Source: Agelaius tricolor
Taxonomy: Eukaryota > Chordata > Aves > Passeriformes > Icteridae
DNA length: 64,000 bases
Reading direction: 5' to 3'
Assembly (NCBI GenBank): GCA_023055355.1
Contig: JALJCS010000009.1
Coordinates: forward strand, 26,375,001 to 26,439,000
Part shown: one piece after another, positions 50,829 to 63,500 of the stretch
Position numbering within the stretch: position 1 is the first letter of the stretch
Layout: the number at the start of each line of letters is the position of its first letter
Notes under the pieces: generated by a model
What the model was told of the DNA's origin: nothing
The model's database searches: none
Seen by the model: only the letters and a program-made list of their open reading frames with translations
Made by a program: the position numbers and the translations under genes

Positions 50829-52050
50829 GATAGTGGAAGTGAGTTACATAAAGTGTTCTGGAGAATCCTAAGTAATTATATAAAATGGACGCTGATCGCT
50901 GGAGATCTCTGAACACTAACAATCACCTTTTTTAATAGAAAATTATTTATTTAACAGCAAGAGGCGGACTTCTTCAAAACATGCATTAGGCCTTCCTTTT
51001 AGCACAAAGAAGTCCATAATGCAATATTCCTAACCCACCTGAGACTGCCTAGGAGATTCTCCAAAACCTTCAAATCCTTTGAAATGTTTCTTAAAAATCC
51101 ATTATTTTGCAGCCAGAAAGAACTTTTGCTGCCAACAGGTTTTTTTGCTGTTGTTTGGTGGGTTTTTTTAGCTGTCCTTTAACTTACGAGTCCCCATTTC
51201 TACAGAAGTGCCTCCTCGCTGAACAAACTAAGTTAATTGAAATCCAAAGCAGGAGATCTATTCACTGGCACTGTAACTACAGAAACTACTTGCTCCATTT
51301 CATTAGCAGCTTTTCCAGAGCATGAGTGAAACTTTTCAAGGTTTTATATATCATTGTGCCAAAATTTGGTGGCTTGTCTCTTAGCTGGGGAGGGACATTT
51401 ATTGCTTACTATTTTTTTTTCCTCCTTATTTTCATTCAAACTTTTAAACTTAATATTTTGTTGATAGACTTTTAATATGTATGTTGCTCTAAATGACCTG
51501 TTAACTGTAGCAAGGTATTTCCTCCTCTCCTAAAGTTTGAATCTCAGGCTTTGAAAACTCAGATTGGTCGTAGAGGGGATGCTGAAGTTATGCCAAATAC
51601 AATGTAGAGGTCTTAAAGGTGGATTTGCTGATGCCTCTAGATGGTGGTCAGCCTGGAGTGGGGCAGCAGGAGTGTTTGCAGCTGTCCTGCTCGTGGTGGG
51701 ATGGGTGAGGGGTTTGCAGGCACCTGTCATTTTCTCCTGCACCAGTGCAGGTGTATGTTCCTCAACAGCCCAGGTTTTTTGTAGGGGGGGCACATGGACC
51801 TGTCCTCAGGTCCTTGTGCATGTACTTTTAGCAGAAGCCCAGGCTCATCTGAACATTTTGAAAAACTTTAAAAATGACTACGAGATACCGCTTGATTTTA
51901 TAAAAACTCCAGGCCAGAAGAATTCAAGCAGAGAAAGAGAGTCACAATAGCAGGAACATTTTTTCATTATCCGGTAAGATTTCTTTCTAATAGTAAAATC
52001 TTTTTCACTAGGAGGATGTAATTTTTCTTGAGCCCCAACTATATTCTATC

Positions 52051-52120
52051 AAAAAAAAAAAGAGAAAAACCAAAACAAACAAAAAACAAACAAACAAAAA
52101 ACAAACCCAAACAAAACAAA
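52051..52120. repeat. A-rich (AAAC)n tract
   Basis: An 11-A run is followed by AAAC/CAAA units over 70 bp. It is roughly complementary to the T/G tract 450 bp downstream. Confidence 0.92.
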
Positions 52121-52229
52121 TCTTAGCTCTTTCAATAGCACAAAGTCCGTTTGCAATCTGGATACAGCAACAAAGGGTAAAGTATGCCTGAGTAAACTTA
52201 AATCCAGCATATGGTGATGTAGCTGGAAC

Positions 52230-52345
52230 TCGGGGAATGCCAAGCCCGTTGGCCAGGGAGGTAGGGCCAGGTTTGCTGGCGCGGGGCAGCGCGGGGTGCT
52301 CGGGGTGCCCTGCCCGCAGCCCGGGCAGCTGTGCAGGGCAGAGCT
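52230..52345. other. Isolated GC-rich patch
   Basis: About 115 bp containing GGCGCGGGGCAGCGCGGGG and several CpGs sits inside very AT-rich DNA, framed by the A-rich and T-rich tracts. It is too short to be a CpG island. Origin unclear: an inserted fragment, a minor regulatory element or a repeat I do not recognise. Confidence 0.6.
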
Positions 52346-52566
52346 GGCGCTGCTCGTTGGGTCACACTGTGCTTTATTTTAGTGTTGGAGCAGACAGTTA
52401 TCTAACACACCCACATGAGGAAGTGCTCTGGAGCAGTTATTTCATGCCTTGCCATGCCCTGTAGCTAGAGCAATTTTGGGCTGAATGGCGTGTGTATGTG
52501 CCGCTCTCACTCCTGGGAGACGAGAAGCAGTGCTGTTGGGGTTTTTGTGTGTATGATTTTGTGCTG

Positions 52567-52686
52567 GGGTTTTGTTGTTTTGTTGTTTAGGGGTTTTTTT
52601 GGGTTTTTTTTGTTTTTTTTTTTGTTTTGTTTTGTTTTGTTTTTTGTTTTTTGTTTTTTCCTTTGTTGGTTTTGTTTTTTTTTTTT
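52567..52686. repeat. T/G-rich (TTTTG)n tract
   Basis: About 120 bp of T-runs with single or triple Gs. A low-complexity tract; the open frames in it are meaningless. Confidence 0.95.
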
Positions 52687-54220
52687 AACAGGACCAAAGA
52701 TGGGATATAAGACAGTTAAATCCAAATACCAAGAAAATACCATGTAAAATTACTTTTAATAGTGGAGGATGTTGTTTTTCTCTTAAAGGAGGAAAAAATA
52801 TCCATCTTGTTTATTTTGATAAAGACAGTTGTAGCAATTTCCTGAGTTGAATATATCATTATTATAAATATTACTCACAGTTTTCCTATTTTCACATTTT
52901 CTTCATAGGCCCAGCTTATTCATAAGGGAAACCAGCTGCAGAATATTAAAAAAATGTAATATTATTTATATAAAACTTTGATGTAAATAGGGAATAGTGT
53001 CCCCTGCTAGAGAATTCTGTGGGATGGCTTACAAATCCCATTCAAGAGAGATTACAGTCTTAGATAAATTGTTACTTAAATCGTTTCAAGAAAACCTTGC
53101 TCATTTTTGCAGACCATATGAGGTTTTAAGCAGAATAATCTGAATAGAAGTTCTGTTTAGAAATTGATGGCATGCTGTGGCCTTATAGATTTCAGTTGGT
53201 TTCACTCCAGTCTGTTTTTATAGGACTTCTTTAAACTGCGATCTGTATGGTAAAGAGCTTCTGCTGAAAGAGATTCATAAATGTTAATGGGAATTTAAAG
53301 ACTGAAATTTAACTTCATGTTACTTATATTTTTTTTAACAAAACTTTTAGAAAATCCAAATCCTTTATAAAAGTGTTGGGTTTTTTTTTAACTGAAACAA
53401 TGCACTGGAAATAGTTACTATTAAAGAATAACTTGTTCCCTCTGAAGGGTCTGACATTCACACTGTGGTGCAGAGGGAAAATGATGGCAAAACACAGTGA
53501 AACGGACTTCTCTGTTCTGGTTAGTTTGGTCCAAGAAAATTTTAGAAAGTGAACAAACTGTGAAAAATAACTTGGCTTTTTAACAATTTATCAATGCCAG
53601 TTTTCTCTTGGTGAAAAGTAGTGTTTGACCATACACCAAATTTTAAGATACTTTTGTAAGATCTGTGCTGTTTTAACTTGAAAAGATTTTTGCAGATGTA
53701 TTAAACTTTCAGTGAGGAGTAAATAAAGGAAAAGGCTTTTGTCCAGGTGGTTTTTCCTTTGATAGTGCTGACTATATTCTTGGTTAGTATTTATTATAAA
53801 AGTTAATGTTTAGTTCTAACGGCACGGATCCAATTCTCCTCTAATACGAGCATTTCAGAATGACTACTGCTTATGTCTTTCATGTTTTCTTACACTTCTG
53901 TACTTAATCCTCCGGCACTGTCGACTGCTATGACGGCATTTTGCCTGCCCAGTGCTAGTGAGAGTTCTGTTTGCAGATGGGTCTTGTAAAATGGTCACCA
54001 GAGGCACAGGGCCATGTGCCACCTCCTCTTCCATAGCTGCTGGGACAGCCAGGGCTGCCGGTGCCACAGGGCAGGTTGCTACACATCCCTGAGGTTTGCA
54101 AGAGCAAAGAATTCTGTTCAGCTTTTACCCCGTGCAGGGAAGACTGTATGTTGAAGTAGATGGAATACAGGAATGGGAAATTGGGCTAATGGGATAAAGC
54201 TGCCTTTAACGAAAAGAAAA

Positions 54221-54277
54221 CACACACATTTTCTCCAAAGCCAACAGCTGGCTGTTGGCTTTGGAGAAATGAGTGTG
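54221..54277. repeat. Near-perfect 57-bp palindrome
   Basis: The sequence folds back on itself. TTTCTCCAAAGCCAACAGC (54230-54248) pairs without mismatch with GCTGTTGGCTTTGGAGAAA (54251-54269) around a 2-nt centre, TG. After one bulged T the pairing continues for AC/GT-type pairs out to 54221 and 54277 with a single A-A mismatch, giving 26 base pairs in all. Structures of this kind arise by fold-back template switching during replication. The loop is too short for a normal microRNA precursor. Confidence 0.95.
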
Positions 54278-57200
54278 GAGGGTCCCAGGTTGTTTGAGGG
54301 GGCAGATGATCACCTCCCAGAGAAGCAAGCCGCTGGCTGAGTTGGCACTCGGTGGCATTACGGGAGGAAAGGCCACGGACTATTCCAGAACAAAGGCTAA
54401 AATCCTTTCATGCCAAGAATGGCCTCATCCCATCAGTGACAACCTGCCCTGCCAGCCTCATGGAGGGTGGATTTGCAGCTTGTGCTGTACTTACTGTTCT
54501 CAGGCACTGCTGCTCAAGATCTTTGATGGCAGATAGGGACTCTAACACAAACTAGTCCTACCTAATCAAACCCTAGCAGTGTCTGTAGGACTTCCTTCTT
54601 CAATACCTCGTGCCATAGTTCTCTCCTTGTGCTTTTCTGCAGCGGGTGGACACAGGTCACTAGGCAATATTTTATGTCCAGTTTGCACAGGTATAAATGA
54701 CAGTACCAGAGGTGCACCAGAATCTGTAGGGTTTTCCAGAATCTTTGAGCTACTATCTAACAGTGGTTATGAAAGTCGGAATTAAAACCAGTTGGTAACT
54801 ACAGCAAAGAAGAAAGGAAACCTGAATAGGCAGTGCTTCCAACCCTCTGCAGAGCACTTACTGGAAATCCTTCTCAGACATGGTACCATTCTGTAAGTTA
54901 CACCTGTAGATGACCTCTTAATGTTACACTATCAGAGTGGATTTATCTCGAGGTTATGGTAGAGCTAAAAATGCAAGCAGGTATAGTGTGTCATTTGATT
55001 TGGAGGTAAATATAGCATGGGAATGACTGATTTTCCTTTTTTTTTCTCCTTCTCAACTAAAAGACATGCTTTTAATATCTTATTTTTAAGATCATCAGTA
55101 GCTGTGTGATGAATCCCTTGAGGATACAAAAGTAAGACTAGGAAAGTTGTGTTATGGACTTCAGAGTTGTCCTTTCAGCTGACTGAAAGTTAATTATTGA
55201 TTTTAATTTCCTCCCTAGAGATCCATATGCCTCTCTTTCTGACTAGAAAGTTAGTGGTCACAGTGCAGGAATGTGAAAGTAATTGTCATGTGGCAGTGCA
55301 AGATTTCATGGGCAGGATGTCAGGAATGTGTAAGATGGAGGTTGACATGGGGAGAAAAGTGAAGAAAGACAACTAGGTAAAAGCTTGTGTCCACTGTCAT
55401 TTTATGTGGGTTGGATGTGGAGCCTGCTATTCTCCATGGCTCTGGCTCCTGAACTCCCAGCAATCTGAGAGCTAAGTGAGTCACAGGCATTAGTGACAGA
55501 GGAATGCTGAGAATAAAAACAAAACAACAACAAAAAAGACAACCAAAAAATCTCATTGTTTAGGCACAAACACAAGAAAACCATGTTTAATTGCTGATGT
55601 GCTCCCTCTGCTGGTTCTCTAAAACTAACAAATGCTATTCCCAGGAGGCCGGGCCACACCCTCTGGGACACTGCCTGACAAAAATTGTGCCAAATGAATG
55701 GCTTTGAGCTCTCTTGCAACGAGCAGTAGTAACAGCAAAAGAAGTCTTCTGATGAAGAGTGTTAAAGCCTTGGATACCAGGCATGACTACTGAGAGGTCA
55801 TGAAATGTTCAGTCTGTAATTCAGCCTTTTTTTCCCCAGCCTTACATTTGATAGGTGTTCCTTTTCCTATGATTTCCCAAAGTTTGTATTTTCTGTTGTG
55901 CTGTGGCTGCTTCTAGGATTTTTCTCATCTGAAGGTGTTTTATCAAAATCATCTCATTGATGATTTTAGTTTCAATTTTAATGTGTGTAGTGTCTGAAGA
56001 AGCTCTAATGTAGCTTAGGCTTTGGCAGCTTCCAGTTCTTTCTGTCACTGTCAGTTAAATATGCTCGTCAGCTTTATACTGTTGTGCCCACTTCATCCTG
56101 TCCTTTGGCTTGAATACTGGCTGTTTTTTCAGGATACTCTTGAACATCCTTCCTCGTTGTGATGAATCTGTATTTCTTTTCCAAACATAGACTGAATTGT
56201 TTAATATATTCCCTACACAGCATATTTCCCCAGTAGATAAGTTTTTTAAATCCAGCATTTTGTGCTTTTATGCTATGAAAAAAATGTCTGAGTCCTGGGT
56301 AAGATTGAGTACTGAAGAGAAAAAAAAACTGGAAAAAGCTGAATTAATTTCCACAGAATATTTTGAATGTGTGGAAGATTTCTGACATAGTAGTTATTCA
56401 ATAAAAGATGGTCCTGTGTTTCCCATATTTCCCACCTATGTGGACTGTCATGAAAAAGAGCTTCATCTTGCAGCCATTGACACACTAGTGGGAATCAGCT
56501 GTGCAAAACTGTTGCAGGACTGGGCTCAAGTTTTCCTTGGAGAGTAATGAAAAGTTTCCTTTCTGCAAGTCTCGTGTTTCCCATCTAGGTGACTGCTTAT
56601 TAAATCTTTATCCAGTAGGGACAATAAACCAAACAGCCTGGTGGGTAGCTAATTGTCTGGAGTGACTCAAACCACGTATAAATCTCATTTGTACTCACTA
56701 CGTTGACTCTCTCTGGCGTTGTCGCTCTCTCAAGTGTTTATTCATTTTGAGACATCTAGAATGCAATGCAAAGGAAAGGATCCCTGGTCCTTGTATCTGA
56801 GAGTCTCAGTAAAGATACTCCTTTATTTCCCTTTCACAGGCCCTGCAGTTTGGGATCCCATCCTTCTGGAGCCTAGTGCAGGGTACTGGCCCCCCATGTG
56901 GGCAGTCACAGCAGTGAGACATCATCACCCTCCTCTCACCAGGTCCCAGGATGGGAAGAATTGAAGCAGGGTTTGGCATCTCTGTGATAGCCTGCCGTCC
57001 TCCTGTACCTGCTCTGGGGATAAATAGAGAGTACTGTGCCTGGGGCTACCAATCTGGCACCTTTTGCTGGTGCTAAACTAATACAAGTGATTAGAAGCGA
57101 CATGAAGGCCCACCCCGTCCTGGCGGACCATTTGGAATCCAAGCCTGGTTTTATAATTTCCAGCATTTCATAAAAAAGCTGCTTTTATTTTCCTCTCCAA

Positions 57201-57680
57201 GCCATGGCCAAGTTTGGAAAGCTTCAAAGCTTGCTCCAATTGGATAGAAAAAGTGTTTTTAAGATGATGATATATCCTAAAAGAGCTGGTTCCTTCTTGA
57301 CTATATCAGCCTCAAATCATTTATCCACCAAGTCAGTCAGGCTCATCCTAAAACATTTCACTGCTGTGAAAGCAGCTGCTCCTGAATGAGATTAAAAGCC
57401 AGTTGTGCTTTTGCAGTACAGTCAGCTATGCACAACTTTGTGTTGGACAAGAGAAAGCTCAGTTATTTTTCCCTAGTGCTGGGCATTTCTGGATTCTCAA
57501 ATTAACTTGCTCTTTCTGCTAGTCTCTGAGTCCTTTTTTACAGGGGACTAGATCCCAATCCAAGCTTTTCTTAATACTTTGGTAGACAGACTTTTTTCCC
57601 AATGTGTTTACAGGGATCTTAAATATTTTTGTAAGCACGAAGTCATAGTGCAGTATCAGTTTCTGAAAGCAGATAGAAGG

Positions 57681-57710
57681 GTGCTAGCTATAGCTGTGCT
57701 AGCTATAGCT
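57681..57710. repeat. Perfect 15-bp tandem duplication
   Basis: GTGCTAGCTATAGCT occurs twice head to tail with no mismatch, at 57681-57695 and 57696-57710. Each unit contains the self-complementary AGCTATAGCT. Confidence 0.95.
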
Positions 57711-58106
57711 GTACGAGCAAGTTTAATCCTTCCTTCTTGAGTTTGTGCCTTGTTATCACCTGAAGTGTATTGCAACTTCTTTCTTTACTCTAATGGCTTA
57801 CTTTTAGCCTTCCCATGAAGTTTTAGAATACTTGTGGTCTTTCTCTGGCATGTCAGACTAGAACTGACACCTGAAGTCTTGGGGTTTGGGTTTTGGTTGG
57901 GTTTTTTGTTTTCTTTTTGGAAAGGTTTTTACCACATGGAGGTTAAGAGCTAGTGTTTACTTAGGTAGTTTAGGTGACAGCAAAACTGTTCTGCCCTTCT
58001 CATGCAGGCTGTATTATGTTGTATCTCAGGTGAATTTAGCATGTGTTTTTTGAGCCATGTAATTTCACAGCATTCAGCCCTAGATTGTCTTGACCAAACT
58101 CCTATT

Positions 58107-58140
58107 AATAATTGAGCTATCTCAATAATTGAGCTGTCTC
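58107..58140. repeat. 17-bp tandem duplication
   Basis: AATAATTGAGCTATCTC at 58107-58123 is followed directly by a copy with one A-to-G change at 58124-58140. A small slippage-type duplication. Confidence 0.93.
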
Positions 58141-59567
58141 TATGCTGGAGTGAGAACCCTCTTGTCTAGATCACATCCATATCCAGCCCTGTGATAATTT
58201 ATTGTGCTAGCAGAATTTATTTAACTTTCATTCCATATCTTTTGCAGGTAAAGAAAGGTTGAAAGCAAAAAGGAAGTGAGCTAAAATGAACTTTTCTGGA
58301 GTTTCTTGGGGAAGTCTGCTTGTGCAGGAACACAGTTTAATAGACTGTAGGCTGTTTTAAAGAGTTATTAGAGTCTGGAGTAATGTTACTATGGAACATT
58401 GGCTTCAGTGTTGTAGAAGGATACAAATGGAGCATTTAGGAAGGAGGTTTGTGAAGAATGTGAGCAGCTAGGAGAAATAAAAGCTGAGACGCAGGCAGGG
58501 GGCAGAGCTGTTCAAAGAAAATGAGGACAAAAAGTCTGAACTTCATGCAAAAAGAGGGGCTAACTTAGGTCCCACTGGCAAGTGAGGGAGAAAATTTTAG
58601 CAGCAGGGTTCTGTATGAGTAGAAGCAGAGAGGAGTGGGATGAAGCCACAGCCCTTTCCTTTTTCCTTAGGAGCAGTGGGCTGGAATAATCATCATACAG
58701 TAATCCTCTTCAGAGGACTGTACTCTTAGGATAGGAGGTTCCACGTGAAATTTCTGAATGTCTGTGTATCTGTTAAAATGTTGATGGTCGTATTTTGCCC
58801 TATGTTACATTTTTATAAAAGTGGACCAATTCCATGGAATTTAGAAGAACCAGCCTTGAATCAAGAGCTGAATTTAGCTTTGTATTTCTCCCTACTGGCT
58901 GCAGCTGGCATGTGTCTGAAGCACTAAAGATGATGCATGGTGCTCCACAAGTGATTTGTGACCAGGAGACAGTTTTCTTTAGGACAGTGCTGCTGCATTT
59001 GACCTCATTTCTGCTGTGTTAGATACTGTCTCCCTTGTGGCAGCATACATAGGTGTATTAATAAGATTCTTCCAGATCTCTCCTTGAAATCTCAGCTTAT
59101 GCACTTGATGAAATGGCTTGCTTTTATGACATGTTGGTGATTATTCTCATAATGCTCAGGCAAAGGCAGCAAAGAATTTAGCATTCAAAATGATGCTTTT
59201 TTTTTTTTTTTCCATCTGCAAAGGTTGAATCCTGAGAGCCTGTGTGATTTCTTTTTGTTGTTGTTGTTGCTGTTCTAGTTTACTTTGTTCTTATTAACCA
59301 AAAAAGTGAGGTGCCAGTTCTGTCTAAGTCTTTCCCAGGCTTTTTTACATAAAGGAGTTACTCATGTCCTTCAAAACAAAGAACAATTATCAGCTGAGTT
59401 CAGCGGGAGGAGAGAATGCTTACAAAAGGTTCTAGGACAGTTTAGCCATAGATAGCTGCTGATACAGATAAATAGAACTTTGCATTTCTGAAGAAACTTA
59501 TTCAAATATGTTACAGTGTTTAATGAAAGTAGCTAATTTAGTTTTGCCTAATTTCAGTAGCTGAATC

Positions 59568-59632
59568 AACATTATTATTTCCATTTTTTAATCAGAAACA
59601 ATCGAGGCTTAGAGAGAAGAAGGAAGTGAGGC
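59568..59632 (-). repeat. MIR-like SINE relic
   Basis: CATTATTATTTCCATTTTTT, then AATCAGAAACAATCGAGGCT and TAGAGAGAAGAAGGAAGTGA follow the reverse-complement MIR order (ATTATTATCCCCATTTTACA, GATGAGGAAACTGAGGCTCA, GAGAGGTTAAGTGAC). Confidence 0.62.
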
Positions 59633-60568
59633 CTTTCTTTCTTCCTTCCTCAGTGTATTGTACATGCAGATGGGAGTTGGTAAAGTAAAGACCATGTTCC
59701 ATAGACAAAGGAAGCTCAGATGATTCTTGGCTATGTTAAAGACTATTAGGCTTCTTCTTTTTTTTTTTTTTACACCATTGTGGTATTGTAACACATATGT
59801 GACTTCTTTGCCATTAAAGTCTTATTTCTACTTCCAAAATGAGATACAAAGACTCTACAGTAACTGGATATTGAGGCCAAATGCATTTAATATACCAACA
59901 TGTCCACATAGTCTTTAACAGCAGAATTTTTAAAGATAAAAACATTTTTGGTGTTTTGTTTGCTTACTTTTTGTAATTACTCTCTTAACTGAGTTAAAGT
60001 AACTTCAAATTTTTGTTTTCCCATGGTTGGATTTCTCTTAGCTGGATATATCCTGATGAGCTCCAGTGTTAGTTTTGTCCAAGAAGTAGGTGTTTAAAAA
60101 CTGGACCAGTCTACCACCTCTTTTTGTACAGTAATAATCAAAAGGCAAAGTTATATCTGGCTGAATTACATAGTGATGTTGTTTGATCGATTAAATACTC
60201 ATCAAGAGAAGACAGGAGCTCCCTATCACTTATAAAGACAAACGTGCCTTCAAATAGTTACATTGTCCTGAACTTCTTGAGTATATCTCTGCAATGGCTG
60301 TTAATATCTGAGAAGTGCCATGAGGAGAGAACAAAACAGTCCCTAAGGGTCCTTTGGGCTCAGGCATTTAAAGAGGATTGTTACTTGTCTGTTTAAACTT
60401 GTCACTAGGGACAAAGCCTATGGGAGCCTGCAGATGCTGGATCTGGGCAGAGCACAGGTGTGTTGCTGCTGAGGCATCTCTCAGAGAATGAACAGTGGGA
60501 GGAACTGAGTTGCTTGTATATTCAGCCTGAAAACTGTACAAGGAATAGATGCATTTAACTTTTTGTTC

Positions 60569-60598
60569 CTTGAGAATGAGATTCTCAAGATCTTGAGA
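60569..60598. repeat. Nested palindromes
   Basis: TCTCAAGATCTTGAGA (60583-60598) is a perfect 16-bp palindrome. Its left half also pairs with CTTGAGAAT just upstream, with arms CTTGAGAAT and ATTCTCAAG around a 3-nt loop. Two alternative hairpins therefore share one arm. Confidence 0.88.
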
Positions 60599-63500
60599 TC
60601 TCAGTTCTTGAAAACTTGCAAACAAGTTTTGGGTTTGTACCACTCTGATATTTTTTCGCTTCCCAAGAGCCAGTTTTAATATCTGTTGATGCTTAGAAGA
60701 GCAGATTGGAAGGACAGCAACAGAAAGTTTTATTAGCCAGCACAATTAATACTTTTTTCTTGAGAGCCAAATTAATCTAGTTTAGTATGTTTACAAAAGA
60801 AAAAACTGGAATGCACAATAAGGTTTTGCCTTTATCAGAGACATATGGATTCACCATCACTGGATGTATTTGTGAGACTACAACAAAGAACTCCTCAGGC
60901 ATGTCTCACATTTCAGGGGTCAAAGGGCAAATTGGATGAATGTCTCTCCTAAAAACTGGATGAACCAGCTTTTTCATGTGCAATTTCCAATTTCAGTAAT
61001 CTCCAAGAAGCTTATAAGAGCCAGGATGGAGTCAGTAAAACCTTGTCTTATTAACCTCCGAAGGGACACAAAGGGGTTTGGATCTTGAGGCTGGTGGGGA
61101 TGCCAAGTGCACCTCTTAAGTACTCTCATACTGTCTCGGCCTGCTGGAACTTTTGGCTGACACAACACAGTAAGGTTCACAAAGTAGATGAATAGAGTAG
61201 ATGGAGACCAGGTTTACTGGGATAGTTCCCACCTGAGAAAGGCAAGTCAAGCTTTTTTGTACAGGAAAGGCATTAAATATCTTTTCCCCCCTCTACATCC
61301 CCTAAGCAGTCATCTTTCCCCTGTTCCCCTTTCACACATATATGACCTTTTTTTTTAGATTGAATGGTCTCTCAGATTTGTTCTGCTGATAAGCACTGGT
61401 CCTTTGAGAGATCCTCAAGTCTATTTTATTTGAGTCCTCTTAGCCTTTAAGATATTGTGTCCACTTTACATGCTAAATTCAGACATGGGGATATTCTGCA
61501 AATGTTCCCTACTGCACAGTTACCTCTACATGCTGTTGTGGTAATAAAAAGAGTTAGCTTTTTTCTGTAATTAAACACCTTCAGTGTTATGCACTTACTT
61601 TAATAAATCAGTTTCTGGATTTGGTTTTTAACTTACTGAAGCGCAACATTTAACATATTTAATTAGGATGTACATAGTCTTCAAAAATGCCAAAGCAGTG
61701 CTTTATAGGATACACCATTTTTCCTTCTGGGTCCCATGAACCTTTATGTATCTATATGGGTTTGGGGGAAAGATGGGTTAAAGAGGCAACAACTATGTAG
61801 TCATTGAGTCAGCAAATCTAGAAGCTACTTACTTATTAACCATTTTATTGATCTCACATCTTTGTGTGGCCCTTCCTTGGTTTTTGATGGGGATCACTGA
61901 TGTGTTTAGGGGGAAGTTCTGCTTGGCTGTCCTGTTTTCCTAAGTTTCAATGTGCCTAAAGATCAGTGAAGTGGGAACACAGCGGAGAGTTTGGAATCTG
62001 GAAGAATGACAGGCCACGGATTTCTCCAGACTTTCTGGGAAGCCTGAGCAAATGAGCTGAACTTCTGAGTGAACCTCTCTTAACCAGAACTGTTGAGGCT
62101 CCTTGCCTTGTCAGAGGGAATCTTGCCTCCTCTCAGAGGAAGTAATTCTGCATCATTTGAGAGAGACTTTAATGGTCTATACACCATTTTTTAGGAAATA
62201 TGCAGGAAAAAGCCTACTTTATCATATGTATAAAACTGTAAAGCTTCAAATCTTTATTGCTCTTTGTTTATTTTATAAAGCTTTTACTTTTCTATATCCT
62301 TATTCTGGACACCTGTATATTTAACCTTAACAAAAGAAGCACAGTCAGCCAAGCAAATGGATTGGTGTTCAATTTGCTTCCTTGTTTTCTGCCTCAGCAA
62401 GTCAGGAACCCGCTCCTTGTGGCAGAAAGGGCCATATGCCATGGTTCCTGCTCTGCAGTGTAATCTGATCTGCTGTGTGTGCACAGTAAAACCGGGCAGA
62501 ATTTGGGCAAGGTGCACCAAGCTCACCACTTGTGTGCAAGACAACAACTGTAATAATGCCCATGTTCAGGAGCTCCAAAGCTTCCTGGAATTGCCGGGTT
62601 TACTGAGAATGCACCATAGTTGATTTGGATGTTTGGAATACACCCAATATGTCCCAAACTTCCTTGACTGAATTCATGGTAGTTTTCTCAGCAGCTGTGC
62701 TGTGTTTGTATGCGAGCAGGTTCTTCTGAATAAGCAGCATTAGGAGAAAGTCATGAGTGAGATAAGTATAAATCAAGGATCCTGAGTACAATCTTCAGAT
62801 ACTGAATTTATTCTCTTTTTTTTTTTTTTAATTCAGGTCCTGTTTTTAATGACCTTAGATATGGCATGTGCAAGAAGAGAAGATATGAAAAATATAAATA
62901 AGAGGATGTTTTGTGCATGCTGTAGACTTCCATACAGATCTCGGTACTTCACCTCTGCTCTTCTGTTCCCTAGCAGTGAACTAGAGGGATGGGAGAACCT
63001 TCTGCATGCCTTGAAGTTTCTTAACAGCTTGTGAAATGCTCCAAAACCCTTAGGTAAAAAAGGCTGGGGATAGCACAGTAATTATTGCCATATTTAACTT
63101 CTCTTGATCTGAGAGGAGTGAGTGGAAAATGCAAACACATATGTTACCATGAGAAATTAAGATATGTTCATTTCAAAAAATTTCCCAATAAGGAAACCGT
63201 CTTCCTTGGCTTTAATAATTTCCCTCCTTATAGTGTTTTGCCTGATGATGTCATCAGTGGAAGAATACACAAGTGGAAGAAAGGGTAGTAGGGCTGAAAG
63301 GCAAATTTTGGCACTTCTAAGCCTTGTATCCTACTAATGTCAATGAAAGTTTTAATTCCAGTTCAGGGTTGCAGTTCTTTTCAGAGTTGCAGAAGATGAC
63401 CAGAGATGGGTATTTGGTTAGAGAGGAAAATGACTAGTAAGTCTCGACCTGGGTTCTGCAAAGGACCCACTTGAGAGGCTGATTCCCCAGTGATGGATAA

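Noticed and set aside
51564..51950. 128-codon plus-strand frame
   Set aside because: No recognisable domain. The first half is G-rich and the second half AT-rich, unlike one coding exon.
54627..54691. Acceptor CTTTTCTGCAG and donor CACAG|GTATAA bounding a 48-nt exon
   Set aside because: Such pairs are frequent by chance in long introns. The enclosed codons match nothing known.
56820..56945. Acceptor-like TTTCCCTTTCACAG followed by donor-like CACCAG|GTCCCA
   Set aside because: The donor is weak and the enclosed frames have no family resemblance.
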